Positions 24,146 through 37,600 of a stretch of DNA of 64,000 nt are shown here, one piece after another. The notes under the pieces were generated by a model. The model was not told where the DNA came from and made no database searches. It saw only the letters and a program-made list of their open reading frames with translations. Numbering within the stretch: the first letter of the stretch is position 1; every line of letters begins with the position of its first letter. Origin of the DNA: Himantopus leucocephalus. Taxonomy: Eukaryota; Chordata; Aves; Charadriiformes; Recurvirostridae. The position numbers were made by a program, and so were the translations under genes. The DNA is taken from the NCBI GenBank assembly GCA_003993805.1, contig RSEF01000001.1, forward strand, positions 184,230,341-184,294,340, in the 5' to 3' direction.

Positions 24146-24403
24146 TCCCCAAAGGGAATCCTCGGTTTCTTTCCTTCTTTCGGTAGTTCCTTTGGGAATA
24201 TGTGTTAATTGCTCTTACAGAGAAACAAAAGTAGTTCAAGTTTTCAGAGCTGTTCCTTTTCTCTTCCCCCTCCCTCACCGATGACTGTCAGCAGCATAAG
24301 TGTACAGAAACTTTTAGTTGTGTCCTTAGTGGCATCACATATAAGTTTCTCAGAGAACTTTAAACTTTAGGTGTAGTGTAAGAAATACCTAATAACTAAT
24401 TTG

Positions 24404-24420
24404 CTGATCATATTGATCAG
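24404..24420. other. Perfect 7-bp-arm palindrome
   Basis: CTGATCA, spacer TAT, TGATCAG. It may be chance in 64 kb and no function is inferred. Confidence 0.6.
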
Positions 24421-27082
24421 ACAGCATGAGTTGCATTTAATTTTGGTGAATGGAAGTGACAGTCTGATACATGGTTCAGGTCAAATTTAATTTCTTGCTG
24501 AAACGTCTAAGTTGGCAAAATTGGCACAGGCATATCAAATATGCTATGCTAATCTACCAGATGACTTTCAGTAATATTTGGGGATTTAGAAATTTTGCTG
24601 CCAATCTTGTTTTCTCCTGCTCTGAGCAAGAGGTGATTAATCATCAGGTTTTGTTTCCTTTCTTACTTTTATTCCGTTCTTTGATTCTGTTTAGTTTTCA
24701 GGGGGAAGAAAGTGTTTCTCTTAAGAGTTGTAGATCCCTCTGAGGGAGAATATGCCCTGTCAAATTTTCATAGGATTTCACACTGCCAATGAAGTTTCTG
24801 AGCTCACAGAACGCTTCTTCCCTTCACTGCTGCAGAGAAAGATCAGTATCATGAACTTACTTTAACTAGACTGCAGCCTTTCCAGGGTAACATACATTTA
24901 AGGAAACTGTGATAAAATTGTCCTTTCCTGCAATCAGTTCCACCTTTTGAAAGACTGCTGTCTCCATGAAAAAAGGTGCTAGGCAGCTAGCAAAAAATAG
25001 GTTATCTTCTTGTAAAAGACAAACCTTTTTTTAAAGAAGGATCTTCTATTCTGCTTCCAGTTATCAGGAAAAAAAAAAAAAAAAGGACTTCTGAGTGACC
25101 ATTGCTAAGCACCTATTCAGCTATGGCAACATGATAATCTATTAGACTTACTAAATCCATGACTGCCAAGAAGAAAGAGACTGCCATGGGGAACAGAAGA
25201 AAACTATATCACACAGCTCAAAAAAACTCCAGCAAAATGTGAGATGGCATCTTAAACACCCCAAAATTTTTGTGTTCTATATATCCAGATAGACGTAAGG
25301 GAGGTTTTTTTCCTCCCAGTGTGTTATGATCTCTTTGATGATGTGAGAGTTATATATAAGTTTCTGTGGCCAATAATCTTCTTTTGCATCCCCCTGCTTA
25401 TGTGATTCACCATTCAGCTGTTTCTCTTCAGCTCAACCTCTAAAGGAGCTATGAGATTTCCTTTGTCTGCATGTCTAAATCAGGTAAACATACTTTTTAT
25501 ATAAGCTTTTATTTTTTCCTTCAAAGTCTGATGGAGACAAGGCACTTTAACTTTTCATTATCATCTTAATTCAGTAAATCATTTAAGCATGTGCTTAGTC
25601 TTCCGTATCTTGTGGACTTCACGTATCAGATATTCATCTAGTGTAAATTAGCATAATTTCACTCAAAACTGAAACCACTCTTATTTACACCAGCTTTAGA
25701 ATTGACTTAGCCTCTGTATCAGGAGCTGCAGGTGGTTACTGAAAAGACTTGAATTTATTACTTATTATGAAGTGTCAGAGTCCAATACTCTCTGATCAAA
25801 TTATTTTAGATATTCCACATGTGGAGGGTGTAATGTTGAATATCAAATTTACTTATTTGAAGACAATTGATGTTACACACGGGATTTCTGATTTAGTGAA
25901 GTGATACAAAATATACTGAAAACACAATACAAATATAAGTTGCGCTTAGCAAAATATAGCAATTGCAATATACAGTTCAATCACAGTACCAATGTGATTC
26001 CCATTACCAGTCTCTATATTATACTCAGAGAAGTTAGGTTTACATCCTGTGTGAGCTCGTTTTTCATTTTTTCCTGTATTTTCTAATTTTCCTGTATCTT
26101 CAGACATAAGAAAGTGTAACATTTGCACCATTTGAACCAGTGAATCCAGCAACTTCATGTTTTTTCTCTGTTTACTTATTCTCCCAAGTCATGATATTAA
26201 TGGCCCTAGATGATTTAAATCCAGAAAGGAGGGAAAAGTCAGATTTAGACAGAAACATGGGGCTATGTTTCAGCCCATTACAGAAGTACTGAATAAGCAT
26301 AGCACCAGTACAGAATTAAATGCAACTAAGCATTATGAAGCTAAACCAGAAAAGATCAAAAGCTCTGCACATCTATATCTATACAGAAAGAAAAAGATGT
26401 TCAAAGAGCCCCATATAATTGTTTTAGAGTGCTTACTGTTTTATCTGAGTGACTTTCAAACCCCCTCTTTTTGGGCAGTGCAGATAAAGTACCGATTGCA
26501 TGAGCAAGCACCTGACATGCATGAGGCAAACCAAAGTGTTCAGAAATCCAGAAGTTGTACTGTTACTTTGGGTGAACTCCTGAATTCATACTATATAAAT
26601 ATTTTCCTACATCTGGACTGGGAGATACCCTTCTAAAGGATGAGTAATCTTTAAATGGCAATGGTGAGTTATGGTTCCAACCCACACAGAACTTGGTGCA
26701 GGTCCTTACTGTGGTCTCATCATCCAGTGATTACTTATCCACACAGCTGGAAAAATCAAGTCTTGTTTCAAGGTTGAGTTTGCCTAAATTCAGGTTCAAG
26801 CCATTTCATACTGTTTTTCAGTCTGGAAGACTGAAACTTGCCAGTATCAGACCTCTCACTCTGGATGTGCGAATACTTGCAAATGATGACCAAGTTGCAC
26901 ACTCACTTTTCTCATAGATGACCTCTGAGCTGGCTCCTGTGTTTTCTTGATATTTACTGAAGAGTGCATGCCTGGTTGAGATTTTATCATCTCAACCAGT
27001 ATCAAGTCTGCAAAATTTAGAGTATTTCCTCTGCGTATAGCGCTGAGTAGACAGCAATCATTTATGCTGATTCCCAAATACT

Positions 27083-27480
27083 TGTTGAGGTACTGAGCGG
27101 GCTGGGGGCTCCCCAGGACCAGGAGCAATGGAGGGTCCCCATGGGGTCTGTCAGGACAGGGCCCGGTAGCCAGGGCACATCCCACCACCCCAGCCAGGAG
27201 CAGGGCAGCTGGGGACACTGGGGCAGCCCCAGCCCCATGCATTGGGCACCTCCATGGGGACAGACCTCCCTGGCCAGGCCAGGGATGTGGGCCCACAGGT
27301 GGGCCTGGCTTGGTGGGGCCCATGGCTGGGCAGGGCAGAGCTGCGGAGAGCTGGAGACCGGCCATGCTGCCATGCTGCTGGGGCAGGGGCTGATGGCGCC
27401 GGGGGGGCTGAGATGGGGTTCTGGGCCTTGGCCAGGGTATGGGGAGGCCCTGGGGGGGGCTGGGCAGGGACAGAGAGTCC
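27083..27480. repeat. GC-rich, CpG-poor block of unknown origin
   Basis: A hand count gives 255 G+C in the 360 bp from 27121 to 27480 (71%), against AT-rich flanks. Only about five CpG occur in those 360 bp, so it is not a classic unmethylated CpG-island promoter. It is rich in GGGGC/GGCTGGG and CCAGCCC-type words, with open frames on both strands that simply reflect the lack of AT-rich stop codons. A G-quadruplex pattern is at 27435-27469. No target-site duplication, LTR ends or CR1 similarity was found. It could be an unrecognised retroelement piece or an expanded GC-rich minisatellite relic. Confidence 0.5.
27435..27469 (+). other. G-quadruplex motif
   Basis: G-runs at 27435-27437, 27441-27444, 27452-27459, 27462-27464 and 27467-27469, with loops of 3, 7, 2 and 2 bases. 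This satisfies the usual G3+N1-7 rule with one run to spare. Confidence 0.65.
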
Positions 27481-27810
27481 TATGAATGTCCTCAAGACCT
27501 TGACAATCCTTTTCTATGCCACTGCTTTCTAAGTCTTCTGATTTTTAAGTACAGCTTGAATTGTTAATTCCCAGGTGCGTTAGCTTTTATTTGCTCTATT
27601 AAAATGAATTTTTTTCATTGGGGCCTTTGAGCTCAGTTATCTGCATCATTCTGTAAAAGTAACTTGCCCTTAGTATTTATTACTCCATCAATCTTTGTGT
27701 AATCTGTAAACTTCACTATTAAAAATGTTAAATTATCCAGTAAACTACTCGTAAAAAGTGTAAGAAGTGTGTTGGATTTACAAATGATCTCTGCAGGACC
27801 ACAGCAGGAC
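27481..27810 (-). mobile_element. Ancient CR1/L3-type relic
   Basis: Reverse-strand LINE similarity: TTCCCAGGTGCGTTAGCTTTT (from about 27569) and ATCTTTGTGTAATCTGTAAACTTCAC (27691-27716), the latter being the complement of the reverse-transcriptase [FY]ADD region, then CAGGACCACA (27794-27803). Highly diverged with no open frame. Edges are approximate. Confidence 0.6.
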
Positions 27811-28109
27811 TTGAGTCAGTAGGCCAGCACTGGCAACAAGAGAAGTAAGGGAAGAAAAGGAAACCCTTCTCCTTCCTTTTGTGTTTGAAGTAAGATATTG
27901 TGTTGTGTTCACAGTGAGAGAAGTTGTTTGGCCACAGATTCCGCTGTCACTCTTCTCAGGTTTTGGGGCATTTAAGGACATATGGCCCATTGTGTCAAAT
28001 GGGGGCTGAAAGAAAGGTGCTCAGTAGTTGTAGTGCGGAGTGGTGACAATGCGTGGCTGTGTTTTGAAGCTGTGCATTAACACCGGTGAGCTTGTGGGAA
28101 TGATATATT

Positions 28110-28123
28110 GATGATGATGATGA
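28110..28123 (+). repeat. (GAT)n microsatellite
   Basis: Short run of GAT units. Confidence 0.8.
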
Positions 28124-28689
28124 AGCAGTGTCAAGGAGGTCACTCTGTGCATTTACAGTTCTGGGTGACTCTGTCTGCAAGGTCAAATTGTGTCATGCTT
28201 TAACCATTCTGAATAGTGATCGAGGAGAACTTTTTTTTTCATTGTTAGCTAGAAAGTTTTATTATATATTGTGAACACCTCTGTCAGATGCCTAGCACCC
28301 GCTCACTGCAAGTCACTCTGTTTCCAGCACTTTGTAAAACCTATAGGGGTTTTGAAAGATGATAGGCTTTCTTATTTTAGTTTTGTAAAGCTATTAAAGC
28401 TTCTTTAAACTACTGGCCTTATTTGATAAGAAGTCCTGCTGTCACATGCTTTTGCTTTTTCTAAATCAAATAGAACACACAGAGATGAGCTGTACTTGGG
28501 GACTGAAAGAACAAACAGTTCATCTTGTGATCTGAAATGTCTGCTATGAAAATATCAGCATCTTCAAGACACAATAAAGTGCTAGCAGTGGTGGAACATT
28601 AAAATGTATGTGAGTTTATATAACTGTTTGCCTCTGTCTTTTCCTCTTCTCTCACTTTAAAGGTAGATAGGAAAGTAAGCACACAAAAG

Positions 28690-29240
28690 TGAGGTAAATT
28701 AATGAAAAGCATGAGTGGAACATTTGCATTGTCTACTCATGTGTCATTAAGATTGAAAGCTTTATTTAAGTGCACCTTTGTCTCTTACCTAGATAAGTAG
28801 GATAAGTTTAATGAGTGTGAGCAGCCACTGCTTGTATCCATATAAACCCTATCTGTGCCTTTTGTCAGGCAGAAAAATAATGATAAAAAGGAAAGAAGAT
28901 TAGCCTTTGACAGTGACAATTCTCTATAAAAGACTTAACAGTCATTTATGGTGTTTAACGTATAACTGTACTGGATAACATTTACCTTTATGATGAAACT
29001 GCATAAAGAAACAAAAGCATTGGCTTAGCAGGTTTTAGCTGTAGTTGGACATTATATGCTACACAAATCCCAGCAGAGTCTGCTGTTCGAAGACTTCATT
29101 GTTATTCAGTTTGTTAACATGACAATGATCAAAGATATCCAGGCTAAACCACTCATTTATTCTAATTAAAATAACTGTTCTGATCTGTTATAGGTTTTAT
29201 CCTTACAGTGTGTACATCTAGCAAAAGAGTAATTAGTAAC
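28690..29240. promoter_or_regulatory. Candidate conserved noncoding block
   Basis: Contains the POU octamer ATTTGCAT (28722-28729), TAATTA at 29163-29168 and 29230-29235, and several ATCAAAG and GATAA-type words, with few simple repeats over about 550 bp. Inference from texture only. Confidence 0.25.
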
Positions 29241-32200
29241 CTTAAAATGTTACAGAGAAAGGCATAGTGCATTCTGTCTCCAGCAGCACTATGGTTTGAT
29301 GCAGAAAGACCAGAGTTTTTAAGCTTATTTTTGCTTCATCTCACTTGTAATAAAAGCATTGGTCATTTACTGAGAGGTAGGTTCCTGGCAGTCAACCAGG
29401 TAGCTTGACGCTTTGTTTAATATTACATTTGAAAGTATGACAATAAGAAATCGCACTAAGCAGGCTGATTTATATCTACTTTAAACTTCCTTTTGTTTCA
29501 GAAAAGCATGCAAAAGCAGGCTTTATGTGATAGTCCAATTGATTTATTCGAATCAGAAACAACTCTGTGGTATATTGATTCTTGGAACATTTTATTTGCT
29601 GTGTGTCATGTCCTGCAAATTATTTATATTTAATTTAAATTACCTGACCTTTTAGAATTGCAAAATAATTAAGTGTCTTCCTTATAGTGAGAGATGGGCT
29701 GGCGCTGAACTGATCAGCTTCCTCAGCAGTTTGAACATCAAAATATTCAACCAATTTCTTAAAAGTAAAGGACTGATGAGTGTGCATATTCTTTTCCACA
29801 TTCTACCAGCTCTTACACCACTTTCATCTCAGAACCAACCTCAGGAGCTGTAATGAGGTCTGAGAATGATAAGTGATACAGTCTGCCTTCTTCAGGTACC
29901 TAATTTAAGTTGTGTGATTAAAGTTATGTGCTGTTTAGTGTCCTGGGCTGAAATCTTTACCTTTGGTTAGGCAAGACTACTAATTTATTTGCTGTGTCCA
30001 AATTACAGTTTTTGGACAGACCAAAGGACTAGTTAGGATGGGGATTCTTTTGGTGCGGAAGTAGCAAATGAAACTACCACTACCATCATGAAAGTTTTCT
30101 TGCATTCACTCAGCAGGAAACAGCAGACCAAGTGTCCTCTGAGAGTCAATACCATTCTCTCCACCTTGGAGGGAAAGAAGCACTAGCATATAGTATTCAT
30201 GGTCAGTTAACAGCACTGGTCCACACGTCAGACCTGCATCCCACCTAGGTGGGTGCATGCATTGCTTAGGAAGTGCAGCTGGGCATCAGGCTCAGCTGGG
30301 AAACTATACTTTTAGCTGCCGCCTCCAATATATGAAGCTAAGCAGGAACAGTCATATAGTCAGGATCTGGTCTCAGCTGTGAAGCAGCAGTTACAAGCTG
30401 AGATATCTACAAGCAGATTTCCAACTGCAGCTGCCTGTAACCTGCCATTCTGTCTACTTGACGTATTGGAACTCAGGAGGCTTTCCTTTAAGTCTGGGAT
30501 ATCCAGCGAGTATCAAGGGTTGAAATCTATAGTCTGGAATTAAAGAATTAAAAGTATGTTCAGTTGGTGAATTAGGGCACAGACTTGAGACAAATATTAA
30601 GCCCATAGCCTATTTCATGTTCTTGGCCGCATCTGAGAACCAGACACAAATAATAGTCAAAATTGCTATAGCTATCTAAAATGCAAGTATCACAGTGACT
30701 GAATTTGAAGTCTGGATTGTTTCACTGGCTTTTGTAAATGCAATATTTTTAACTTTTTTTTTTGTTAACAAAGAGTTAATAGATTTTTCTTCTTTCTTTG
30801 GGAAGAAAATGCTGGTTGACATACTACTGTTCTGCTGGGATTGTGTGTCTTTCCTCACAATGAATTATCTAAATACTAAACTACATTTTCACATTTATAA
30901 AATCAAGGTCAAAGCAGATGCTTGCTGCATTTGTACAAATGAGGTTTTTAGGAGAGGTGTGTCTAACAATTTTAATGGTGTAAACTTCCCCTTTATTTCT
31001 GAAATCCCAATTATTTTTTCATACTGACATTCTGTGCCCCCCCAACTGCACATGGTTTTATAGCCATCTTAAGTTAATATTATTTTTATCTTAAGAATGA
31101 AGTATAAATAAGAATTTTCTGCTTTTATTACGTATATGAAGTGGCACTGAGGCCAACTTGAGTACAGCTCAATGATACGCAACTCAGATTTACTTTAATG
31201 GAGTCTTATGCCAGAAATAAACTGAGTTCCTTGTTTTTAGCTAATTGTGTGAAACAAGGAAGATTTTCTTTGTGACAGAGACTTTTGTTGCTCAAACTTT
31301 ATCTCTCTGTCCGTATTCCTACATGGAACATAGCTGTGAAATAGTATTTATATTCAAGTTTCCCCCACAATGGCTTAACCCTCTCTTGTAGTTTTGTCAT
31401 AACAGGTGGTGGGAAAAAAAAAACAAATAAGCATACAAACATAAGAAAAGTCTGAAGACCTAAAAGTAAATGAGAATAAAAATATAGTGATGTCGTTTAT
31501 TTCTACAGTATACTGTGATATAACAAATAGACTAAGAATGAATGATGAGGATAGGAACTATATATTACGTCAGGACAGGAACACTTTAAAAGCATTGTTT
31601 CTTTCTGTCAGAAGGAAACCAGGCCTACCTTTTCCTGACTTTTTCATCTTGTTTCCCTTTCTTCTCTCCCTCCCTCACCACTTAAGCTTTTCACCCCATC
31701 AGTTAGGCCAACAGCTGAATCAGCTATTGATGGAGATGATAAACATTAAGTGAGAGAACGAAACCTAGCAGTGAGCAGGAGCTCAGTGGCTTGGCATAGA
31801 GAGATAAGTAGATAGAAATGGAGTAGCAATCTCTTAAAATGATAATGAGAGATAAAGTGTTTATAATTCATGAAATGATAATTGGGGAAATGCTTATGGT
31901 TTTACAGCTCCCATTGACAGCTTGCTGTTTAGCTTTCTACTTGGAACATACTATGCCAGAGCATCTTGGAACTGCCCAGCCTGAGGTCCTTCCTTAGCAG
32001 TTTTTTTTAGATTATTTTGCACTGCTATTCTTAAAACATAGAATTAGCCACCCAGCTGTCAAATAGAAAGGAATAAGGTAGTCACAGAAGGGTATTAAGA
32101 CCATCTCCTTTATGTCACTGACTTGCCAGTTCTGAATCACCACTCTAGAGATGCCTCATATCTCCATTAAGCATATGGGGAACTTAGGATCCTATTTTTA

Positions 32201-33159
32201 TGTTCTAACTAATAAGTAGTGTGGACCAATACAAATAAATTGGCAAAGGGTACAGTGTTCATACTGTGTACATTTCAGAGTTTTTATTTTGGAATGGTTT
32301 TATTTTAATCTTTTAGATTAAATGCCTGTTAGTTGTTATTAGAGTACATTAGAAATATGTTTACAGTCGTAAATGGAGTGGCCCGGTAGGAGCAGATGTA
32401 CAGAGTAAAAGAGGTGGTGTTGAGGACTCTGTTTCCTCACTGAATATGTTTTGGGGTGGGTATGTGTGCTCTTGAGAGTCTGAGGCTTGATCTTGTGGAC
32501 TGCGTACCCATTACTGTTAATAGTGGGAACTAGAGTGTCTTTTGTGTCCGAATTTCATCCAAGAAAAATTCTGTTTGTGTGCTCCACAATTTCTCTGTAC
32601 TGTCAGCCAAAGAGCAGTAAATGGGAAGTTCAAGAGTTTTCCTTCAAAAGTGCACTCCTGATCAAAACTAAAATGCTAATGTAGATGTACCCTACTTAAA
32701 ATACTTAATTAGACTATATGAATAGATACTTAATAGTTAAATCTTGACTCTCATTGAAAACTACTTAACTTAATAAATAGTTCTATTAAAATCAATAATG
32801 AGACTGCTTCACAGTGAAGTGCTACCCAATATGAGTAAGAACATTAAAATCTATCTTAAAGTAGTAATAACAGTGTTCAGGATCCATAATTGATGGACTC
32901 ATTTGCAGACCAGAATTAATATATGAGCTTTTTTTCATACTGAAAAAGAGAAATTTAAGCTGTTGCAATGTATGCTTTATGGCTTTTATTCATAGATTTT
33001 CTCAACTGTAATTGTTTACTTACCCATGGTTAATACAAACTTTAGTAAAAATCAGTCATCCCACTATTAAACATTCATGGAAGTGGCTGGTTACTGACAG
33101 CAGTTAATATAGTAGTGATTAAAGAGCACTTTGAAGGTGTGTTCTCCAAAGCAGAATGT

Positions 33160-33730
33160 TTAGGACATTTAAGCTTAAAGGAAATGGCCAATGGCAAATA
33201 AAAGATTTGTCTTATAATAAGATTTCTAAAGTCACTAGTCAATGCCAAGCAAGGTTGACAAGAATAATAATATATAATTCCTTTTTAAAAAAGCAACCCA
33301 AAACCTCGGGTGTTTAATTATTGATCCAAGTAATATTTTCCTTTCAAACTCATCTGGGGGCTAAGAGCCATTAGTTAAAGCATCTGACAGAAACTCTTCC
33401 TAAAGGATTAATGAAATGAACTCTTCAGCAGTTTGCAAAAAAGGATTTTTACACTAGTAGATTAAAGAAAACAGACATGTAAAGCATACTGATTCACTTA
33501 GAAAGGATAATAATTACACTAGGGTTTCTTCCATTCCTCCTTTCCCTGTACACCACTTCCGAGTGATAAGTGGTACATTAGTCTAATCCAAATGGTAATT
33601 AATGTTGCATGTGAAAACAAAATCATTTTCAGGCCAAGTCTGCTACCTTTATTCATACTTTATTACTTTACCACCCAGTATGTCTGTTTATATAAATAAG
33701 ATTGAGTAATAAGATATTGCTCATTTTAAG
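33160..33730. promoter_or_regulatory. Candidate conserved noncoding block
   Basis: TAATTA cores at 33315-33320, 33511-33516 and 33596-33601, NK2-type AAGTGGT near 33568 and CACTTAG near 33495, with little simple repeat over about 570 bp. The clustering suggests an enhancer-like element but conservation could not be tested. Confidence 0.28.
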
Positions 33731-34525
33731 GAAAGATATAATTACGGACCTGATTGTCACTGTCTTTCTCTTCTTGTGACTATTTAGATGTTTGCGAATT
33801 ATGTGTACATAAATATTTCACAGTGTTCGATATCTTTATGTTTATAAGGCATGTGTAAGGTATACAAGTTCTGTTATGGCCATCTTAGAAATCTGTACCT
33901 TTTCTCCCATTTTGTAAAGTCAGCATAGAAGTTAAAAATAATTAGATACCTTAAATTCTTTTTGAAAATCTAATCCGGTGCCTGTCTGTATTTCTTGAGA
34001 CCTTTAAAAATTGAGTCCAACGTGACTTTGCCAAGATATTACTGGAAGAGAGAGGAATTCAACACAGATCTTAGGTTTATGCCCCAGCCCCTGGATCACT
34101 TCTTTACAGTATTTTTTTCAGTCTTTCTGTGGTCACAATTCTTATAAATGTCAGTAGGAGCAAAATTACTAATATTGGAGTTATGAGCCAAGAGGGGAAA
34201 AAAGCCTACTTAGATAAATTTTATTTTGCACTCTTGCAAGCTGTTTTTCAATAATCCACTTTATGGTCCTCTACACCCTATTGAATTGTGGCATAAAAAA
34301 GTACAACTGACATAATTCACCACTGAGCACCTAAAGGCAGATTCTCATTTTGAAAGTGGTAAAGTAGGAAGACAAAATTAAATTGGTTTAATTTAAGCCT
34401 CAGGAGCTGTGATGCTGGCCTATGCCATTTTACCTAAACAGGTATTTTCAGTGTTTTGTGTAGAATCAAAAAGCATACATCGGAATTCCTATCTATTGTA
34501 AAATTAAATAGACATTTTCAATTGA

Positions 34526-34620
34526 GTGTACACCAGGAGTGAAATTATGGCCCCATTCAATCTGATGGAACTTTTTGCAATTGACTTCAGTGGGACTAGG
34601 ACTTCACCCCAGGAGTGTAC
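34526..34620. repeat. Partly self-complementary ancient repeat relic
   Basis: GAAATTATGGCCCCATT (from 34541) and CAATTGACTTCAGTGGGACT (from 34578) are imperfect inverted copies; I count about 18 matches in 31 aligned positions. AGGAGTG also occurs near both ends (34535 and 34611). ATTGACTTCA(A/G)TGGG words of this kind occur in old palindromic repeats shared by birds, crocodilians and turtles, so this is probably a decayed member. The family name is not certain. Confidence 0.45.
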
Positions 34621-37600
34621 TTTCAGGCTAGCTAACATCTTTTTTAATGTACCCCCTACATAGCCTATTAAATATTCTTGTCATTACAGAATACAGAAGA
34701 GCCCATTTTCCAATTTGTCACGCTCTGACAAGCACTGTTTCATAGAGCTCCCCTCAACCCCTGTTGTTTCCTACTTACTAGTTAGAGCATGAAAAAGCCA
34801 GTGGGTCAGAGGTTGCTTTCTCAGTCATCACGTATACCTTATAGCAGCTAACGGGGTATGAAGGCTTCCTAACGGGCAACCTGAATTTAGTTAGAGGCTT
34901 TTGACATACCTGGTCCATCTATTATTTGAGGATTTTTATTGTAGACATGGTTTAGTAAAAAAAAACATGATTTGAAACAGCTGGCCTATGGAAGTCATAG
35001 GGAGAGAAGGCACCATGGGAAAGAACAGAAAAAAAAAAAATTCTGAGAGTCTCTTATGCAACCACAAAAGAAAGAGAAATGATGCTGGGTGATAATGACT
35101 ATATCTTTTGTCACTCTTTACAAAACAGCCATTTTTAAATTTGTGGTGCATTTCAATAACTCTGAAAACAGATTACCTTGGTACATTCGTAGAAACACCC
35201 TAGAGTCCGTGAGTACTGATGTGTGCTGCCATCTCTGCAACAGTGCTGTGGCTATTGCTGTTCCACAACACTGCCTACAGCTAAATGGAATGCAGAGGTG
35301 AAGGAAAGACACATAAAACCCGTTATTTTCCCCCAACGATGTTTACCAAGGGGTACAGGAGGGTTGGACTTCATCACAATTAAATTTGAGAGGGTAACAT
35401 ATGACAACTGAAATAACACTGAAACTGACTGCAGGTTTTCCTTGTGAAGAATCTAAACTGCTGAGAGCTCAAAGCAATTTACTTTGGATTTGATGGGAAA
35501 ACTTAGGAGCTCTACCTGATGTAGTTAGTTTAGTGAGCATTTATCTTCTACTCAGATATTTATATTTAAGAAATGTTTCCATTTCTTTGTGTAAACAGAA
35601 TGAAAATGCAAATCTTAACGATAAATTTGGGGTTGACAAAAGTCTGAATTAACCGGCTGTATACTTAATTATAAATAAGAAAACATATGTTTCTCTGTTC
35701 TTATAATGTTCTCATCATATAAAATACATCAAGAACCATGTAAATTAACAAAAATAATATTAAATACAGTCTCATGAGGACATAATTATTTGCTTCATTT
35801 TTATAGACACATTCAGAAACCTAATCCCATGGGATCGAATCGGAGGAATTACATTAAGTTCTCTAGTTTCCCTTCAAATATTTTAATGATCACCACAGAT
35901 TTTCAGCTGTTAAAAAATGAAGGAAGATAAATAGAAAAAACTTGTGGGTTTAGATCTCAGAACTTTTATTATCTTTTAAAATTTATTTTAAAAGTTTTTT
36001 TTGTTATTTGCTTTTTAGAACACTGCATTAATCATATACTTTCAACATAGTGTTTTCCTCAAAATCGCCCACAATATACTGCTCCAAATGTTCTCTGATA
36101 CAAATATGTGCAGGGCTGCACTTTATTTTACTGCTTGTGTAGATTAAAAGCTCTGCTTAGGATTTATCTTCAAAGCATTCTACAAACAAAGCATTCTCGT
36201 AACTGTATTTGAGTGTGCAATCATTTTTATTGCCTAAAGTGATTTTTGCTTAATTTGGGAAGGTTTAGGCACTTTTTATGTATAACAGAGCTGGTTAATA
36301 TAAAGCACTAGTATGGGCCTGATCCAACAACACGATAAAAAAAGCCTCTATGCCCTGCATGTCTAATGCACTCAACAGTTTTCAAGCTGATTTACTCAAC
36401 ATATTGTATTGTTGCTATGGTTACACTACATTATGCTGCCTCATGCATGGTCAATATATATGTAAAGATAAAGACCACTACTTCCTTATATCAGAGGATT
36501 TCATACAGTTTATCTTGTGGGATGTTCTAATTCACTGCTTGAAAACTTATTAATGTGTATGTACAGTATTCACGAAGAAAATGAAACAAACCCCTTTCTT
36601 TCCTTTATTTGTATTCAAGAAACAGTAGAAACGTCAACTGTTATTGCAACCCCATTGCGTGAGGGGCTATAAAAATGTATATAGTAAATCTTTTTTTTTT
36701 TAAGCAGTTTAAAAAAAAAAAAAAGGATTGGAGAAGAGAAGTGTTTATACCCTCCTTTTACAGCCAGGAGTAGGGTTGGAGGACTGGGTCATTCAGTCAA
36801 ATATCTTGTTAAAAATGTATTTTCTTATACCTGTTCACTTTTGTTTCCAAATACAACTACCAGAAAAGTGGGCTAGTGAACTGAGTATGTGATTGGGTGT
36901 ATGTTTGTTTGGGATTTTTAAAATTTATTTTAATTCTAGACTCCTATCCACTAAAGTCTCTGTAACACCTGATTTTATAATACAAATCAACCATTTATCT
37001 GTTTATGTTTTGCCTTTAAAAATCAAAATAAGAACAAAACCTTTCAGGAAGTCTGGGAACAAGCTCTTAATAAGGTTCAGTCTGAGCACTTTTCAAGAAT
37101 ATGATTTTGGCAACTTCTATCTCTCTTGTTTTCATTATTTATTACATTTTAAATAGATGAAAATGGTGACATGAATCAAGGATAACACCACAGTGATTCT
37201 CCATCCAAAGGGCAGTAGTTGGATGCTTGAACTGAAATATTTTGTTGGCAATGATAGAGGGTCAGTCTTTGCTTGTATTGGTCTGTTTAATGTCTGTATA
37301 GTTAATTGGCTGTTTTTAACATAATTTAAAAGAAACAAGACTATTTCTATTGTTGCTGTTAAAGTGAAAGAGAATGGGCCATGATTAATATATTGATGGG
37401 TGACTATCTCACAGTGCTGAAAGCCAGATGGTACCAGAAAGGCACAGGGCAATATTTGTAAGCAATGCAAAACTATCCTTTTTCACTAAGAGCTAAAAAA
37501 GGGATTTGCCTTTCCAGAAGGCAGTCACACGTCACCTTTTATATAGATTTTTTTGTACATATCCACATTCACAAGAGTTGATGTAAGTGTACAGAACTGG

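Larger units (their letters stand above)
21273..27082. other. AT-rich noncoding stretch
   Basis: No gene found. It contains a 26-bp-period duplication (22221-22267), a G-rich tract (22902-22920), a candidate conserved element (23985-24145) and a palindrome (24404-24420), listed separately. The open frames of 90 codons at 24471-24743 and 123 codons at 26265-26636 have no recognisable family. Confidence 0.5.
27811..34525. other. AT-rich noncoding stretch
   Basis: No gene or classified transposon. It contains a (GAT)n microsatellite and two candidate conserved blocks listed separately. The frame of 110 codons at 30695-31027 has no recognisable family. Confidence 0.5.

Noticed and set aside
26265..26636. 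123-codon plus-strand frame
   Set aside because: No recognisable family and no splice or promoter context.
26856..27532. Overlapping long frames on both strands (up to 169 codons)
   Set aside because: They lie in the GC-rich block where stop codons are rare; several frames are open at once, the mark of composition rather than coding.
28569..28590. TAAAGTGCTAGCAGTGGTGG resembles the miR-17/20/106 seed
   Set aside because: No complementary arm nearby to form a precursor hairpin.
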